NCBI RefSeq assembly: GCF_902804475.1
Contig: NZ_CADCSU010000103.1
Span: 1 to 64,000 of the forward strand
DNA from: Flavobacterium bizetiae
Lineage (GTDB): Bacteria > Bacteroidota > Bacteroidia > Flavobacteriales > Flavobacteriaceae
DNA length: 64,000 nt
Direction: 5' to 3'
Below are positions 33,678 through 42,195 of this stretch, in pieces. The notes below the pieces were generated by a model. It did not search any database, was not told the DNA's origin, and saw only the letters and a program-made list of their open reading frames with translations. A program made the translations under genes and the position numbers. Numbering within the stretch: the first letter of the stretch is position 1; the number at the start of each line of letters is the position of its first letter.

Positions 33678-34877
33678 TTGAATTTCCCCCTTTACATAGC
33701 CAAACGTTATATTTTTAGCAGAAGTAAAAACAATGCTATCAATATCATTAATCGCATTGCCAGCATGGGAATTATTGTTGGCACAATGGCTTTGTTTGTG
33801 GTTTTATCTGTTTTTAGCGGATTAAAAGTCTTTAGTCTTTCGTTTACAAACGAGATAGATCCCGATCTAAAAATTACAAGTACTTACGGAAAATCGTTTT
33901 TGATTACGCCCGATCAGGAAAATCAAATTAAGAAAATTGACGGTGTAGTTTTATATACCAAAATTATCGAAGAACGTGTTTTGTTTTTGTTTAAAGACAA
34001 ACAACAAGTTACTTATCTAAAAGGTGTCGACAGAAATTATCCTGTAGTAAACGACATCAAAAAAAAACTCTTTAACGGAGACTGGCTAAAACCGGATACA
34101 TATCAGGTGGTTATTGGTTACGGAATTGCACAGGATTTTTCGATGGGAATCCTTGATTTCGAAAACCCTCTGCAGATATTCGCACCAAAACCCGGAAAAG
34201 GAGCAATCGAAAATCCGGAAGAAGCCTTTAATAAAACAGATGTTTTACCTGTCGGAATTTATTCAATCAGCGAAGATTTAGATTCAAAATATGTGTTTGC
34301 TGATATAGGTTTAGCTCAGGAGTTGCTGATGTATAAACCGAATCAAATTTCAGGAATCGAATTTCATCTGAAAGAAGGAGCAAATGAAAGGGCTATTAGT
34401 GACAAGCTAAATACCATTTTCAATAATAAAATCACCATAAAAAACAGAGCTCAACTTAATGAGTCTTTGTATAAAATGCTAAATACAGAGAATATCGTGG
34501 TTTACCTGATTTTTACTTTGGTAATTATTGTGGCCCTTTTTAATTTGGTTGGAGCATTAATTATGATGATTTTAGAAAAGAAAGGAAATCTTAAAACCCT
34601 TTTTAACCTTGGAACAGAAATCAGTAGTTTGCGAAAAATATTCCTGCTGCAAGGAACTTTGCTAAGCGTTTTTGGAGGGATAATTGGTCTCATTCTCGGT
34701 ATTATTTTAGTGCTGTTACAACAGCGATTTGAACTTATTATGATCACCCCAACTTTGGCATATCCGGTAGTTTTCAGTCTTGAAAATGTGCTTATAGTTA
34801 TGGGAACAATTGTATCACTTGGTTTTGTGGCTTCCTTAATCGCCAGCAGTCGTGTAAGTAAAAAGTTATTAGATTAA
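33678..34877 (+). CDS. LolC/LolE-like ABC transporter permease (FtsX family)
   Basis: This 399-residue inner-membrane protein has one N-terminal helix (residues ~24-48, SMGIIVGTMALFVVLSVFSGLK). It is followed by a ~200-residue periplasmic MacB/Lol-type domain and three C-terminal helices with the FtsX core (IALFNLVGALIMMILEKKGN). The opening FPLYIAKRYIFSRSKNNAINII is typical of LolC/E. It probably takes part in releasing lipoproteins to the carrier LolA; the ATPase LolD is not adjacent. The start is TTG at 33678, 1 bp after rbfA. Confidence 0.88.
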   Translation: MNFPLYIAKRYIFSRSKNNAINIINRIASMGIIVGTMALFVVLSVFSGLKVFSLSFTNEIDPDLKITSTYGKSFLITPDQENQIKKIDGVVLYTKIIEERVLFLFKDKQQVTYLKGVDRNYPVVNDIKKKLFNGDWLKPDTYQVVIGYGIAQDFSMGILDFENPLQIFAPKPGKGAIENPEEAFNKTDVLPVGIYSISEDLDSKYVFADIGLAQELLMYKPNQISGIEFHLKEGANERAISDKLNTIFNNKITIKNRAQLNESLYKMLNTENIVVYLIFTLVIIVALFNLVGALIMMILEKKGNLKTLFNLGTEISSLRKIFLLQGTLLSVFGGIIGLILGIILVLLQQRFELIMITPTLAYPVVFSLENVLIVMGTIVSLGFVASLIASSRVSKKLLD

Positions 34878-35047
34878 TATTTTCCTAAAAAATATTACTT
34901 ATATTTATCCTCTTAAAAAACTACAGTTTATGATTGTTTCTGCCTAATCCTATTTTATTTTTTCGAATAATTAGGATACTTACGTTTATTTTTCTTCTGT
35001 TCAGATCTTTGAATCTGGACCAATTTTATCATTTATCCTAATACATC

Positions 35048-36475
35048 ATGACAGAAACAACTATACAGAAAAGTTTATTTTCTAAAATTTTCACCACTTT
35101 AAAACAAGCCATCAAAGGAGACGAATCTTTTGATTATACCGTAGGAAGTATCAAAAAAGCAGTTATTCTATTGGCCATTCCGATGGTCTTAGAAATGATG
35201 ATGGAATCTGTTTTTGCTTTGGTCGATCTTTATTTCGTAGGACATTTAGAGCACAGCAGTTTTGCGATTCAAACCGTAGGATTAACAGAATCTGTACTTG
35301 CTATTATATATTCAGTCGCTATTGGTATGAGTATGGCCGCAACAGCAGTTGTTGCCCGACGCATTGGCGAAAAAGATCCTGTTGCAGCAGCAAAAGCCGG
35401 AATGCAGGCCATTATTATTGCTTTTGTGATCAATTGTATCATAAGTATTTTTGGCGTTATTTATGCCAAAGAAATCCTGATGTTAATGGGCGCTTCTGAG
35501 GAAGCGGCAGAACACGGTTATATTTTTACCCAAATTATGATTGGCGGAAGTTTATGCATTATGCTTTTGTTCCTGATTAACGGAATATTTCGCGGAGCAG
35601 GAAACGCAGCAATTGCCATGAAAAGTCTTTGGTTAGCCAACATTTTAAATATTGTTTTATGTCCGATATTAATTAACGGTTTCGGCCCAATTCCTGCTTT
35701 TGGATTAACCGGTGCAGCAATCGCTACCACTTTAGGAAGAAGTATTGGAGTATTGTATCAGGTATTTCATTTGTTTTTTGGCAATGGAGCTTTAAAAATC
35801 AAACTTTCTTATTTCATTCCGGATTTTCATCAAATAAAGGCATTGGTAAAAATTGCTGCTCCGGGAGTTCTACAATTCGTTATTGCATCTTGCAGCTGGA
35901 TTTTTCTGGCGCAATTGGTAGCAACAACAGGCGGAGATCATGGATCTGCAGGATATCAGACTGCGCTTAGAATTATGATGTTTTTTATTCTTCCGGCTTG
36001 GGGATTAAGTAATGCCGCAGCAACTCTGGTAGGGCAAAACTTAGGAGCAAAACAAATCGATCGTGCCGAAAAATCAGTTTATACTACGGCCAAATACAAT
36101 GTCATTTTTATGGCGACCATTATGGTAATTGTATTGTGTTTTGGAAAGTATATTATTTCGTTTTTTACCAACGATGAATTGGTAAAAACAATAGCTGTCG
36201 AAGCCTTACAGATTATGAGTATCGGATTTATCTTTTACGGAATCGGAATGGTTTTAATCAATACATTCAATGGGGCAGGAGATACCTGGACACCAACCGG
36301 AATTAATTTCTTTGGTTTTTGGTTGTTCCAGATTCCACTTGCTTATGTGTTGGCAAAACATTTTAATATGGGGCCAACAGGAGTTTTTATCGCAATTCCG
36401 GTTGCGGAAACTGCAATAACATTGGCGAGTATTTTCTTTTATAAAAGAGGAAAATGGAAACGTATTCAAGTATAA
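35048..36475 (+). CDS. MATE family efflux transporter
   Basis: This 475-residue protein has twelve predicted helices in two halves. Signature stretches are MVLEMMMESVFALVDLYFVG in the first half and PAWGLSNAAATLVGQNLGAK in the second. MATE proteins export cationic compounds in exchange for protons or sodium across the inner membrane. The substrate is unknown. It has a 170-bp upstream gap without a clear promoter match and a strong terminator after it, so it is transcribed alone. Confidence 0.92.
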   Translation: MTETTIQKSLFSKIFTTLKQAIKGDESFDYTVGSIKKAVILLAIPMVLEMMMESVFALVDLYFVGHLEHSSFAIQTVGLTESVLAIIYSVAIGMSMAATAVVARRIGEKDPVAAAKAGMQAIIIAFVINCIISIFGVIYAKEILMLMGASEEAAEHGYIFTQIMIGGSLCIMLLFLINGIFRGAGNAAIAMKSLWLANILNIVLCPILINGFGPIPAFGLTGAAIATTLGRSIGVLYQVFHLFFGNGALKIKLSYFIPDFHQIKALVKIAAPGVLQFVIASCSWIFLAQLVATTGGDHGSAGYQTALRIMMFFILPAWGLSNAAATLVGQNLGAKQIDRAEKSVYTTAKYNVIFMATIMVIVLCFGKYIISFFTNDELVKTIAVEALQIMSIGFIFYGIGMVLINTFNGAGDTWTPTGINFFGFWLFQIPLAYVLAKHFNMGPTGVFIAIPVAETAITLASIFFYKRGKWKRIQV

Positions 36476-36483
36476 TTTATAAC

Positions 36484-36518
36484 AAAAAAGACCTTCAAAT
36501 TTTGAAGGTCTTTTTTTA
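36484..36518 (+). terminator. Rho-independent terminator after the MATE gene
   Basis: The stem AAAAAAGACCTTCAAA with TTTGAAGGTCTTTTTT is followed by further T residues. Confidence 0.9.
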
Positions 36519-36525
36519 TATCAGG

Positions 36526-36556
36526 TCTTTGTCAAAGTTTAAAACTTTGACAAAGA
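36526..36556. repeat. Palindrome TTTGTCAAAGTTT/AAACTTTGACAAA, second copy
   Basis: Perfect 15-bp arms surround one central base. The same palindrome with a slightly different centre is at 11923-11952, and a half copy is near 12104-12116. Both full copies lie between genes downstream of stop codons. Confidence 0.8.
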
Positions 36557-36568
36557 TTATATTATAGT

Positions 36569-37561
36569 TTAAACAAACTCATATCCAGCATAAACCTGCT
36601 CGATTTCTTTCATAATAGCAAACAAAGCTTCAGGTTCATCAGTAGTTACCAGTTTTTGTTTGTATTCTTTAAAGGAATGAATTCCTTTAAAATAATTGGT
36701 ATAATGACGGCGCATTTCAACAATTCCTAAACGTTCGCCTTTCCATTCCATCGACCACATAAGATGATTTCTGGCAGCTTCTACACGATCAGCAACTGTT
36801 GGAGCAGCTAAGTGTTCACCCGTCTTAAAATAATGCTTGATTTCGTTAAAAATCCACGGATAACCAATAGCAGCACGACCAATCATGATTCCGTCAATAC
36901 CATATTCGTTTTTATATTTTAATGCTTTTTCAGGATTGTCGATATCGCCATTTCCAAAAATAGGCATTGTAATTCTCGGGTTGTTTTTTACACGTGCAAT
37001 ATGCGACCAATCAGAATGCCCTTTATACATTTGAGCACGGGTTCTTGCATGAATCGTTAAAGCTTGAACACCAATATCCTGAAGTCTTTCAGCAACTTCA
37101 TCAATGTTGATTGAATTTTCATCCCAGCCTAAACGCGTTTTTACCGTTACAGGCAAATCTGTACTTCTGATAACCGCTTTTGTCAAACGAACCATCAAAT
37201 CTACATCTTTTAAAACTCCGGCTCCGGCACCTTTACAAACTACTTTTTTTACAGGACATCCAAAATTAATATCCACTAAATCAGGTTTTACTGTAGAAAC
37301 AATTTTAGACGAAAGTGCCATTGCTTCTTCATCACCACCAAAAATCTGAATTCCAACCGGACGTTCGTAATCAAAAATATCCAACTTCATTCTACTTTTG
37401 ATCGCATCACGAATCAATCCTTCAGACGAAATAAATTCAGAATACATCATATCAGCGCCATGCGTTTTGCATAATCTGCGAAACGGCGGATCACTAACAT
37501 CTTCCATCGGTGCGAGTAATAAAGGAAATTCGGGTAATTCTATGTTGCCAATCTTGACCAT
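36569..37561 (-). CDS. dusB: tRNA-dihydrouridine synthase
   Basis: This ~330-residue FMN enzyme reduces uridines in the D-loop of tRNA. The TIM-barrel start is LLLAPMEDVSDPPFRRL. The catalytic Cys is in VDINFGCPVKKVV, FMN/phosphate contacts are in IHARTRAQMYKGHSDW and FGNGDIDNPEKA, and IGRAAIGYPWIF closes the barrel. This order fits the DusB branch. A start at 37579 is possible, but a -7 element at 37577-37584 overlaps it, so MVKIGNIELPEFP at 37561 is preferred. Confidence 0.93.
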   Translation of the reverse strand: MVKIGNIELPEFPLLLAPMEDVSDPPFRRLCKTHGADMMYSEFISSEGLIRDAIKSRMKLDIFDYERPVGIQIFGGDEEAMALSSKIVSTVKPDLVDINFGCPVKKVVCKGAGAGVLKDVDLMVRLTKAVIRSTDLPVTVKTRLGWDENSINIDEVAERLQDIGVQALTIHARTRAQMYKGHSDWSHIARVKNNPRITMPIFGNGDIDNPEKALKYKNEYGIDGIMIGRAAIGYPWIFNEIKHYFKTGEHLAAPTVADRVEAARNHLMWSMEWKGERLGIVEMRRHYTNYFKGIHSFKEYKQKLVTTDEPEALFAIMKEIEQVYAGYEFV

Positions 37562-37576
37562 CTTCAATATTTTGTG

Positions 37577-37584
37577 CAAAATTA
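37577..37584 (-). promoter_or_regulatory. -7 element of dusB
   Basis: It reads TAATTTTG on the minus strand, 15 bp before the ATG at 37561. Confidence 0.5.
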
Positions 37585-37612
37585 CAACTTTTTAGTCGAA
37601 TTGGCACAATTC

Positions 37613-37707
37613 GAGGTACAAAGGCTCAAAGTAACAAAGGGACAAAGGTTTTTTTATAACGTTGATTAAGAGCCTTTGTCCCTCTGAACCTTTGCAACTT
37701 TGCACCT
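37613..37707. repeat. Imperfect inverted repeat between dusB and the pigment cluster
   Basis: Two arms of about 37 bp (37613-37650 and 37671-37707), rich in the words ACAAAGG and CCTTTGT, face each other. This is a dispersed flavobacterial intergenic type. It follows the stop of the last gene of the pigment cluster and may end its transcript. Confidence 0.6.
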
Positions 37708-37713
37708 ATAAAG

Positions 37714-39000
37714 TTACCTATAATCAAAAAATCGAATTGGTTTTCGGCTCATTGGGTTAAAAACTAAAGGATTTAAAGTTTCTTTCGAGGCGAACTCGAT
37801 CTTTGGTGTAACTCTTAATTTGGCTCTAAAGTGATCTTTTATTTCTTGTAAAAATTCAGAAGATTGATTTTTTACCGCAATTTTTATCAGGATTTCATCC
37901 GTTCCTAAATCGTTGGTCGAGATCTCGATAATATGATTTTCGATATTATCAAAACCACTCAAAACATCATTCATCGCTGGCGGATAAAGTGTTGTACCTT
38001 TGTATTTTATCATTTGTTTTTTACGTCCCACAACTGGTCCAACGCGCAACGTATTTCGACCGCAAGCGCAAGGACTGTGGTGTAACTGAACAATATCTCC
38101 GGTTTTAAAACGTAACAAAGGCATCGCTTCAATACCTAAAGTCGTAAAAGTTAGTTCGCCAATTTCGCCCTCTTTTACAGGAATATTATTTTCGTCCAGC
38201 ACTTCAACAATAATCAATTCCGGATGATGATGGCCACCATTTCCGTGTTCGCATTCTGTAAAAGCGGTGCTCATTTCTGTAGAAGCATAAGTCGAAAACA
38301 ACTTAATATTCCATTTTTCAGTGATTTTATTCGATAAGATATTCATCGAAAAATCCTGATTACGCAAAGATTCACCAATGCAAATTGCACCTTTTATACT
38401 CGAATTATTATAATCAATTCCGTGTGCTTCGGCGTATTCAATTAACTTTAATAAAAACGAAGGAACGGTAATTAAATAAGAAGGTTTGTATTTTAAAATC
38501 GAATCCCATTGCAATTCTGGAATTCCGGCACCAACACGAATTACGCCCACTTTTAGTTTTCGCAAACCAAGAAAATAGGCAAGACCAGCCATAAATTTTC
38601 TGTCGATTGTTGTCATTAATTGCACTACATCACCTTCGGCAATTCCGGCGCAGGCAAACGAAATCGCTTCATTATACGCCAATCGGTCTAAGTCAGAATC
38701 TGTTAAACCAAAAGTTACAGGATCTCCTAAAGTCCCTGAAGTCGAAGCATAATCGATAATTTTATGTTGCGGAACACACAAAAAATCATCGTTGTATTCT
38801 TGTAAATCTTCTTTTGTTGTTACAGGCAAATATTGCAAATCTTCGAGCGTTTTAATTTTCGAAATATCAATATTTTGTCCTGCAAAAAGGCGTTTGTAAA
38901 AAGGGGAATTTTGACTGATATATTCTAAAAGTTCGACTAATTTTTGCTCTTGAAAATTTTTAATTTCTTCTAAAGAATCTTTTTCTATTAATGGAATCAT
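37714..39000 (-). CDS. PaaK-like acyl/aryl adenylate-forming ligase, pigment cluster
   Basis: This 428-residue member of the phenylacetate-CoA ligase branch has the P-loop YASTSGTLGDPVTFGL (near residue 85), the adenine motif FSTYASTEMSTAF, the hinge LRFKTGDIVQLHHSPCACG and the C-terminal GRKKQMIKYKGTTLYPPAM. It would activate a carboxylate as AMP ester and load it onto CoA or a carrier protein. In aryl-polyene clusters a ligase of this kind is thought to prime synthesis with a hydroxycinnamate-type acid. Its stop is the last of the cluster, and its start overlaps the C45-like gene by 4 bp. Confidence 0.85.
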   Translation of the reverse strand: MIPLIEKDSLEEIKNFQEQKLVELLEYISQNSPFYKRLFAGQNIDISKIKTLEDLQYLPVTTKEDLQEYNDDFLCVPQHKIIDYASTSGTLGDPVTFGLTDSDLDRLAYNEAISFACAGIAEGDVVQLMTTIDRKFMAGLAYFLGLRKLKVGVIRVGAGIPELQWDSILKYKPSYLITVPSFLLKLIEYAEAHGIDYNNSSIKGAICIGESLRNQDFSMNILSNKITEKWNIKLFSTYASTEMSTAFTECEHGNGGHHHPELIIVEVLDENNIPVKEGEIGELTFTTLGIEAMPLLRFKTGDIVQLHHSPCACGRNTLRVGPVVGRKKQMIKYKGTTLYPPAMNDVLSGFDNIENHIIEISTNDLGTDEILIKIAVKNQSSEFLQEIKDHFRAKLRVTPKIEFASKETLNPLVFNPMSRKPIRFFDYR

Positions 39001-40667
39001 CGTAATTTTCTTTTGATTTTTTTTAAATAATCTTCAATTGCTGTTTTATCAGGAACTGTCGTAATTTCTTTGGTTAAAGCTTTTTCAAAATTGGCCTGAG
39101 AAAGCTGGTATTCTTTTTTTTGATAAAAGTACAACCCTGCTTTGTAATACACAACCCAATAATCAGGGTTTAAGGATTGATAATTCTGGATAAATTCAGG
39201 ATTGATCGTTTCTTTATTTTTAAGATACAGATCTATTTTATGATCTTCAATTCTAAATTTTTGATAGTTTTTGTATTGAATGGTTTCCAGAAAAGGATCT
39301 TTTGGAATGTCTAAATTTTTCTGTTGAAAAGAAGAAACAACTGTTTTCATTTTTCTTTCTTTAAAAATAGAATCCAGATTATAGCAGACAAATTCGCCTA
39401 ACTGATATGGATTTGCCGAAACCCAAACCAATTTTTCTTTTGGTTTAAAAATTACTCCATGATGTGCCATTAATTGATTCAGGGCTTTTTCGTTGCCATA
39501 ACCCAGCGCAATATTTTGTAAACCGTCTTTATTTCTTAGAATTTCAGAGGCAATTTTTGGGTTGATTTTCGGGTTTTCTGCAAAAAGTTCCTGCATTCTT
39601 TCAAAGCGATATTCAGAATGGCTGTTGGCAATTTGCAATTGATTTCGTTTTTCGTTTTTTAAATCCTCTCCCTGAAAATGGTTGGAACAAAACAATTGAT
39701 CGCTATTTGGTACTTCATAAACGTCCATTTTTTTGGGTGAAACTTCAATTAAAATCGCTTTGTTATCGTGTGCACTTCCAACCATAATAGATTCTGAAAC
39801 AAAAACTTCCCTTTTTTTAGCAATCGCAATCGCTTCTTCAATATTCTTGGTATGTTGCAAAATTTCACGTGTCAAAATCGAAATAGGAGTTTTGGCAATC
39901 AACGGTATTTTAGATTTCGAAGCATTAATCGTAACCGTTAAACCTTCTTCATTCATTCCGGAAACCGCGCCCACCATTCCGGGCCAGGTGATCATCATAA
40001 ATTGATGTCCTTCTTTCGGATTTATAAACGCCACGATTTTATTTTCCGCGAAAGCGTCATTAACATAAAAATCAAAATTACGCCCGAGGATTAAATTTCC
40101 GTCCTCAGATTTTTCTCCCCAGGCAGCAAAAGAGGAGCAACCCACCAAAGCCAAATCCTGCAAAGCGTGACCAATATCGTGCGCGGCGTGCAAATACAAA
40201 CTACGCTGAAATTGTGGCGCGATATTATCAAAATCATGCGATGTGTATTGCGAAACGCCAAAAATTTCGGTTTGATATTCTTCAGGAACATTAAGATATA
40301 ATTTTCTGTTGTACCATTTTAGAAAATTTCGAAGGAGTCTTTGCTGAAATTTCGACGGAACAATATCCTTTATTTTCGAGAAGAATATATGTTCCTGATT
40401 TTTTAAAAGAGAATCAGACAAAGCGCCGGTATTAAGACCAATTTCAAGCGGATCGCCTTCGACGTATAATTCCCAAAGTCCTTGTTTATTTTTTAAAAGT
40501 GAATTTTTTCCCGAAACAAAAGCGCTGTCAGATTGTTTTACGACAACGGGCTTTGTTGCATTATAATTGGCAACTTCAGGAAGATGATGCATAGATTTTG
40601 ATGTTCCGCAAGAGGCTAACACCAATAAAAAACCAACGAAAAAAAATAAATTAATTCGGCTTTTCAT
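38997..40667 (-). CDS. C45/acyl-CoA:6-APA acyltransferase-like lipoprotein
   Basis: This 556-residue lipoprotein has the lipobox LVLASC (Cys near residue 20). The central domain matches the Ntn-hydrolase C45 family: the expected nucleophile and self-cleavage point are in LVGCSSFAAWGEKSEDGNLI, and LILGRNFDF and MVGAVSGMNEEGLTVTINAS follow. The C-terminal ~100 residues are TPR-like. Such enzymes cut or form amide bonds, or move acyl groups. Its place in the cluster makes it a candidate for a late step on the pigment in the periplasm; the substrate is unknown. It is coupled to both neighbours (4-bp overlap and 9-bp gap). Confidence 0.8.
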   Translation of the reverse strand: MKSRINLFFFVGFLLVLASCGTSKSMHHLPEVANYNATKPVVVKQSDSAFVSGKNSLLKNKQGLWELYVEGDPLEIGLNTGALSDSLLKNQEHIFFSKIKDIVPSKFQQRLLRNFLKWYNRKLYLNVPEEYQTEIFGVSQYTSHDFDNIAPQFQRSLYLHAAHDIGHALQDLALVGCSSFAAWGEKSEDGNLILGRNFDFYVNDAFAENKIVAFINPKEGHQFMMITWPGMVGAVSGMNEEGLTVTINASKSKIPLIAKTPISILTREILQHTKNIEEAIAIAKKREVFVSESIMVGSAHDNKAILIEVSPKKMDVYEVPNSDQLFCSNHFQGEDLKNEKRNQLQIANSHSEYRFERMQELFAENPKINPKIASEILRNKDGLQNIALGYGNEKALNQLMAHHGVIFKPKEKLVWVSANPYQLGEFVCYNLDSIFKERKMKTVVSSFQQKNLDIPKDPFLETIQYKNYQKFRIEDHKIDLYLKNKETINPEFIQNYQSLNPDYWVVYYKAGLYFYQKKEYQLSQANFEKALTKEITTVPDKTAIEDYLKKIKRKLR

Positions 40668-40676
40668 ATCTACACT

Positions 40677-42194
40677 TTATTCAGACGCTTGATTTATTTT
40701 GGTGACTAAATATTCTTTTCCCAGAATTTCTGAGCAAGTTACAACCGCGCCAATCGTCACGCCTAAGACTCCGTGCATGTTGATACTTTGGCCTGTAAGA
40801 TATAAATTATCCAGCTTAGTTTTTGACGGAATCAGGGTTTTCATCGGATTATTCGAATCTTTAACATAACCGTACATATTACCATTGTCTCCGCCAATAT
40901 AATCGCGATACGAAAGCGGAGTAGAAGTATGCACAGATTGAATGCAATCTCTAATACCGGGGAATTTCACCTCAATTTCAGTTAAAAACTTAGCCGCTTT
41001 TCGGGATTTAAACTCTTCGTAGCTTTCTCCGCGATCATTTTCATCGACGGTTGTATTAAAAGTATCGATCCAGGGCGCGACATCTTCGTATTTCATATAA
41101 GTTATGAAAGTCATTCCTTCGGCCCACTCTTCTTGCTTTTTTGAGGCATTCATAGAAGCCATAAAAGCTTTTGGCCACGAGTTTTCGTCATAATCATGTG
41201 CCGTCCAGACTTCGCTGCTTTTCTTGAAATGATAATGGTTGTGGTTGATGTATTTGAAAGTTTCGGGTTTAAAAACAATGTATAAACTAAAGGCCGAAAT
41301 AACGCCTTCGAGACTTTGGACCCTGCTGTAAAATGATTTTCTAAAGTTCTCTTCGCCAGCCAGTTTTAGCGTAGTTTTGGGTTCTATGTTTGAGATAAAA
41401 TAAGAACCGGAAACCTGAGTTCCGTCTTTCATATCAACCGAAGTTACTTTTTTATCTTCGACATTAAATCTAGTAACTTCTTTGTATTTGTAAAATTCGC
41501 CGCCGTATTTTTTAAGCTGTTTCAAAAGCTGCTTCGTGATTTGACTTCCGCCATTGATACAACGCCAGGAACTTTGAATATAAGAGTTTACAGAAAGGGC
41601 ATGAACGTAAAATGGCGATTTATCTGCAATACCCGCATACAAGAAATTAGAACCGGCAAGAACCGCTTTTAGTTTTTCATTTTCTGTACATTCTTCGATC
41701 GTTTGTTTGGCATTTAGAGACAGAATTTCGTTATCGTATTTTCCTTCCCATTCTAAATTATAGAGCGGAAAACATTCGCAAATCGCTTTTATTTTTTTAC
41801 AATATTCCTCGATGTTTGCTTTTTCATTTGGGAAAAAAGTGACCAACTGATTGGCAAAATTATCGTAACCCTGAGCATGAGGATATTCGTTTTCATCGTC
41901 TTCAAAAGAGATAATATCAAAACCATTTTCATCTAATTTTTTAAGATTAAGATGATCCATAATGCCCAAATATTTAAAATATTTGTACAGATTTTGCCCT
42001 TCGTCAAGACCTCCTATGTAGTGAATTCCGGTATCAAAAATGGTTTTATCGCGCACAAAAGTTTGCAGATTTCCGCCGTATTGATTGTTTTTTTCGAGCA
42101 CACAAACGCTATAACCTTCTTTTGCCAGAATTATTGCCGAGACCAATCCGCCGAGACCGCTGCCTGTTATTACTACATCGTATTGCTCTTTCAT
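40677..42194 (-). CDS. CrtI/phytoene-desaturase-like FAD oxidoreductase
   Basis: This 505-residue protein has the dinucleotide-binding N-terminus VVITGSGLGGLVSAIILAKE, followed by VCVLEKNNQYGGNLQTF. The C-terminal family motif is LYLTGQSINMHGVLGVTIGA. This layout is that of phytoene desaturases and retinol saturases, which act on conjugated hydrocarbon chains. In the pigment cluster it probably oxidises or reduces a polyene or resorcinol intermediate. It ends next to the MMPL gene (1-bp gap). Confidence 0.88.
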   Translation of the reverse strand: MKEQYDVVITGSGLGGLVSAIILAKEGYSVCVLEKNNQYGGNLQTFVRDKTIFDTGIHYIGGLDEGQNLYKYFKYLGIMDHLNLKKLDENGFDIISFEDDENEYPHAQGYDNFANQLVTFFPNEKANIEEYCKKIKAICECFPLYNLEWEGKYDNEILSLNAKQTIEECTENEKLKAVLAGSNFLYAGIADKSPFYVHALSVNSYIQSSWRCINGGSQITKQLLKQLKKYGGEFYKYKEVTRFNVEDKKVTSVDMKDGTQVSGSYFISNIEPKTTLKLAGEENFRKSFYSRVQSLEGVISAFSLYIVFKPETFKYINHNHYHFKKSSEVWTAHDYDENSWPKAFMASMNASKKQEEWAEGMTFITYMKYEDVAPWIDTFNTTVDENDRGESYEEFKSRKAAKFLTEIEVKFPGIRDCIQSVHTSTPLSYRDYIGGDNGNMYGYVKDSNNPMKTLIPSKTKLDNLYLTGQSINMHGVLGVTIGAVVTCSEILGKEYLVTKINQASE

Positions 42195-42195
42195 G

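Noticed and set aside
37714-39000. Phenylacetate-CoA ligase of aromatic degradation
   Set aside because: The family match is real, but the operon context is pigment synthesis; a priming role for an aryl acid is more likely.
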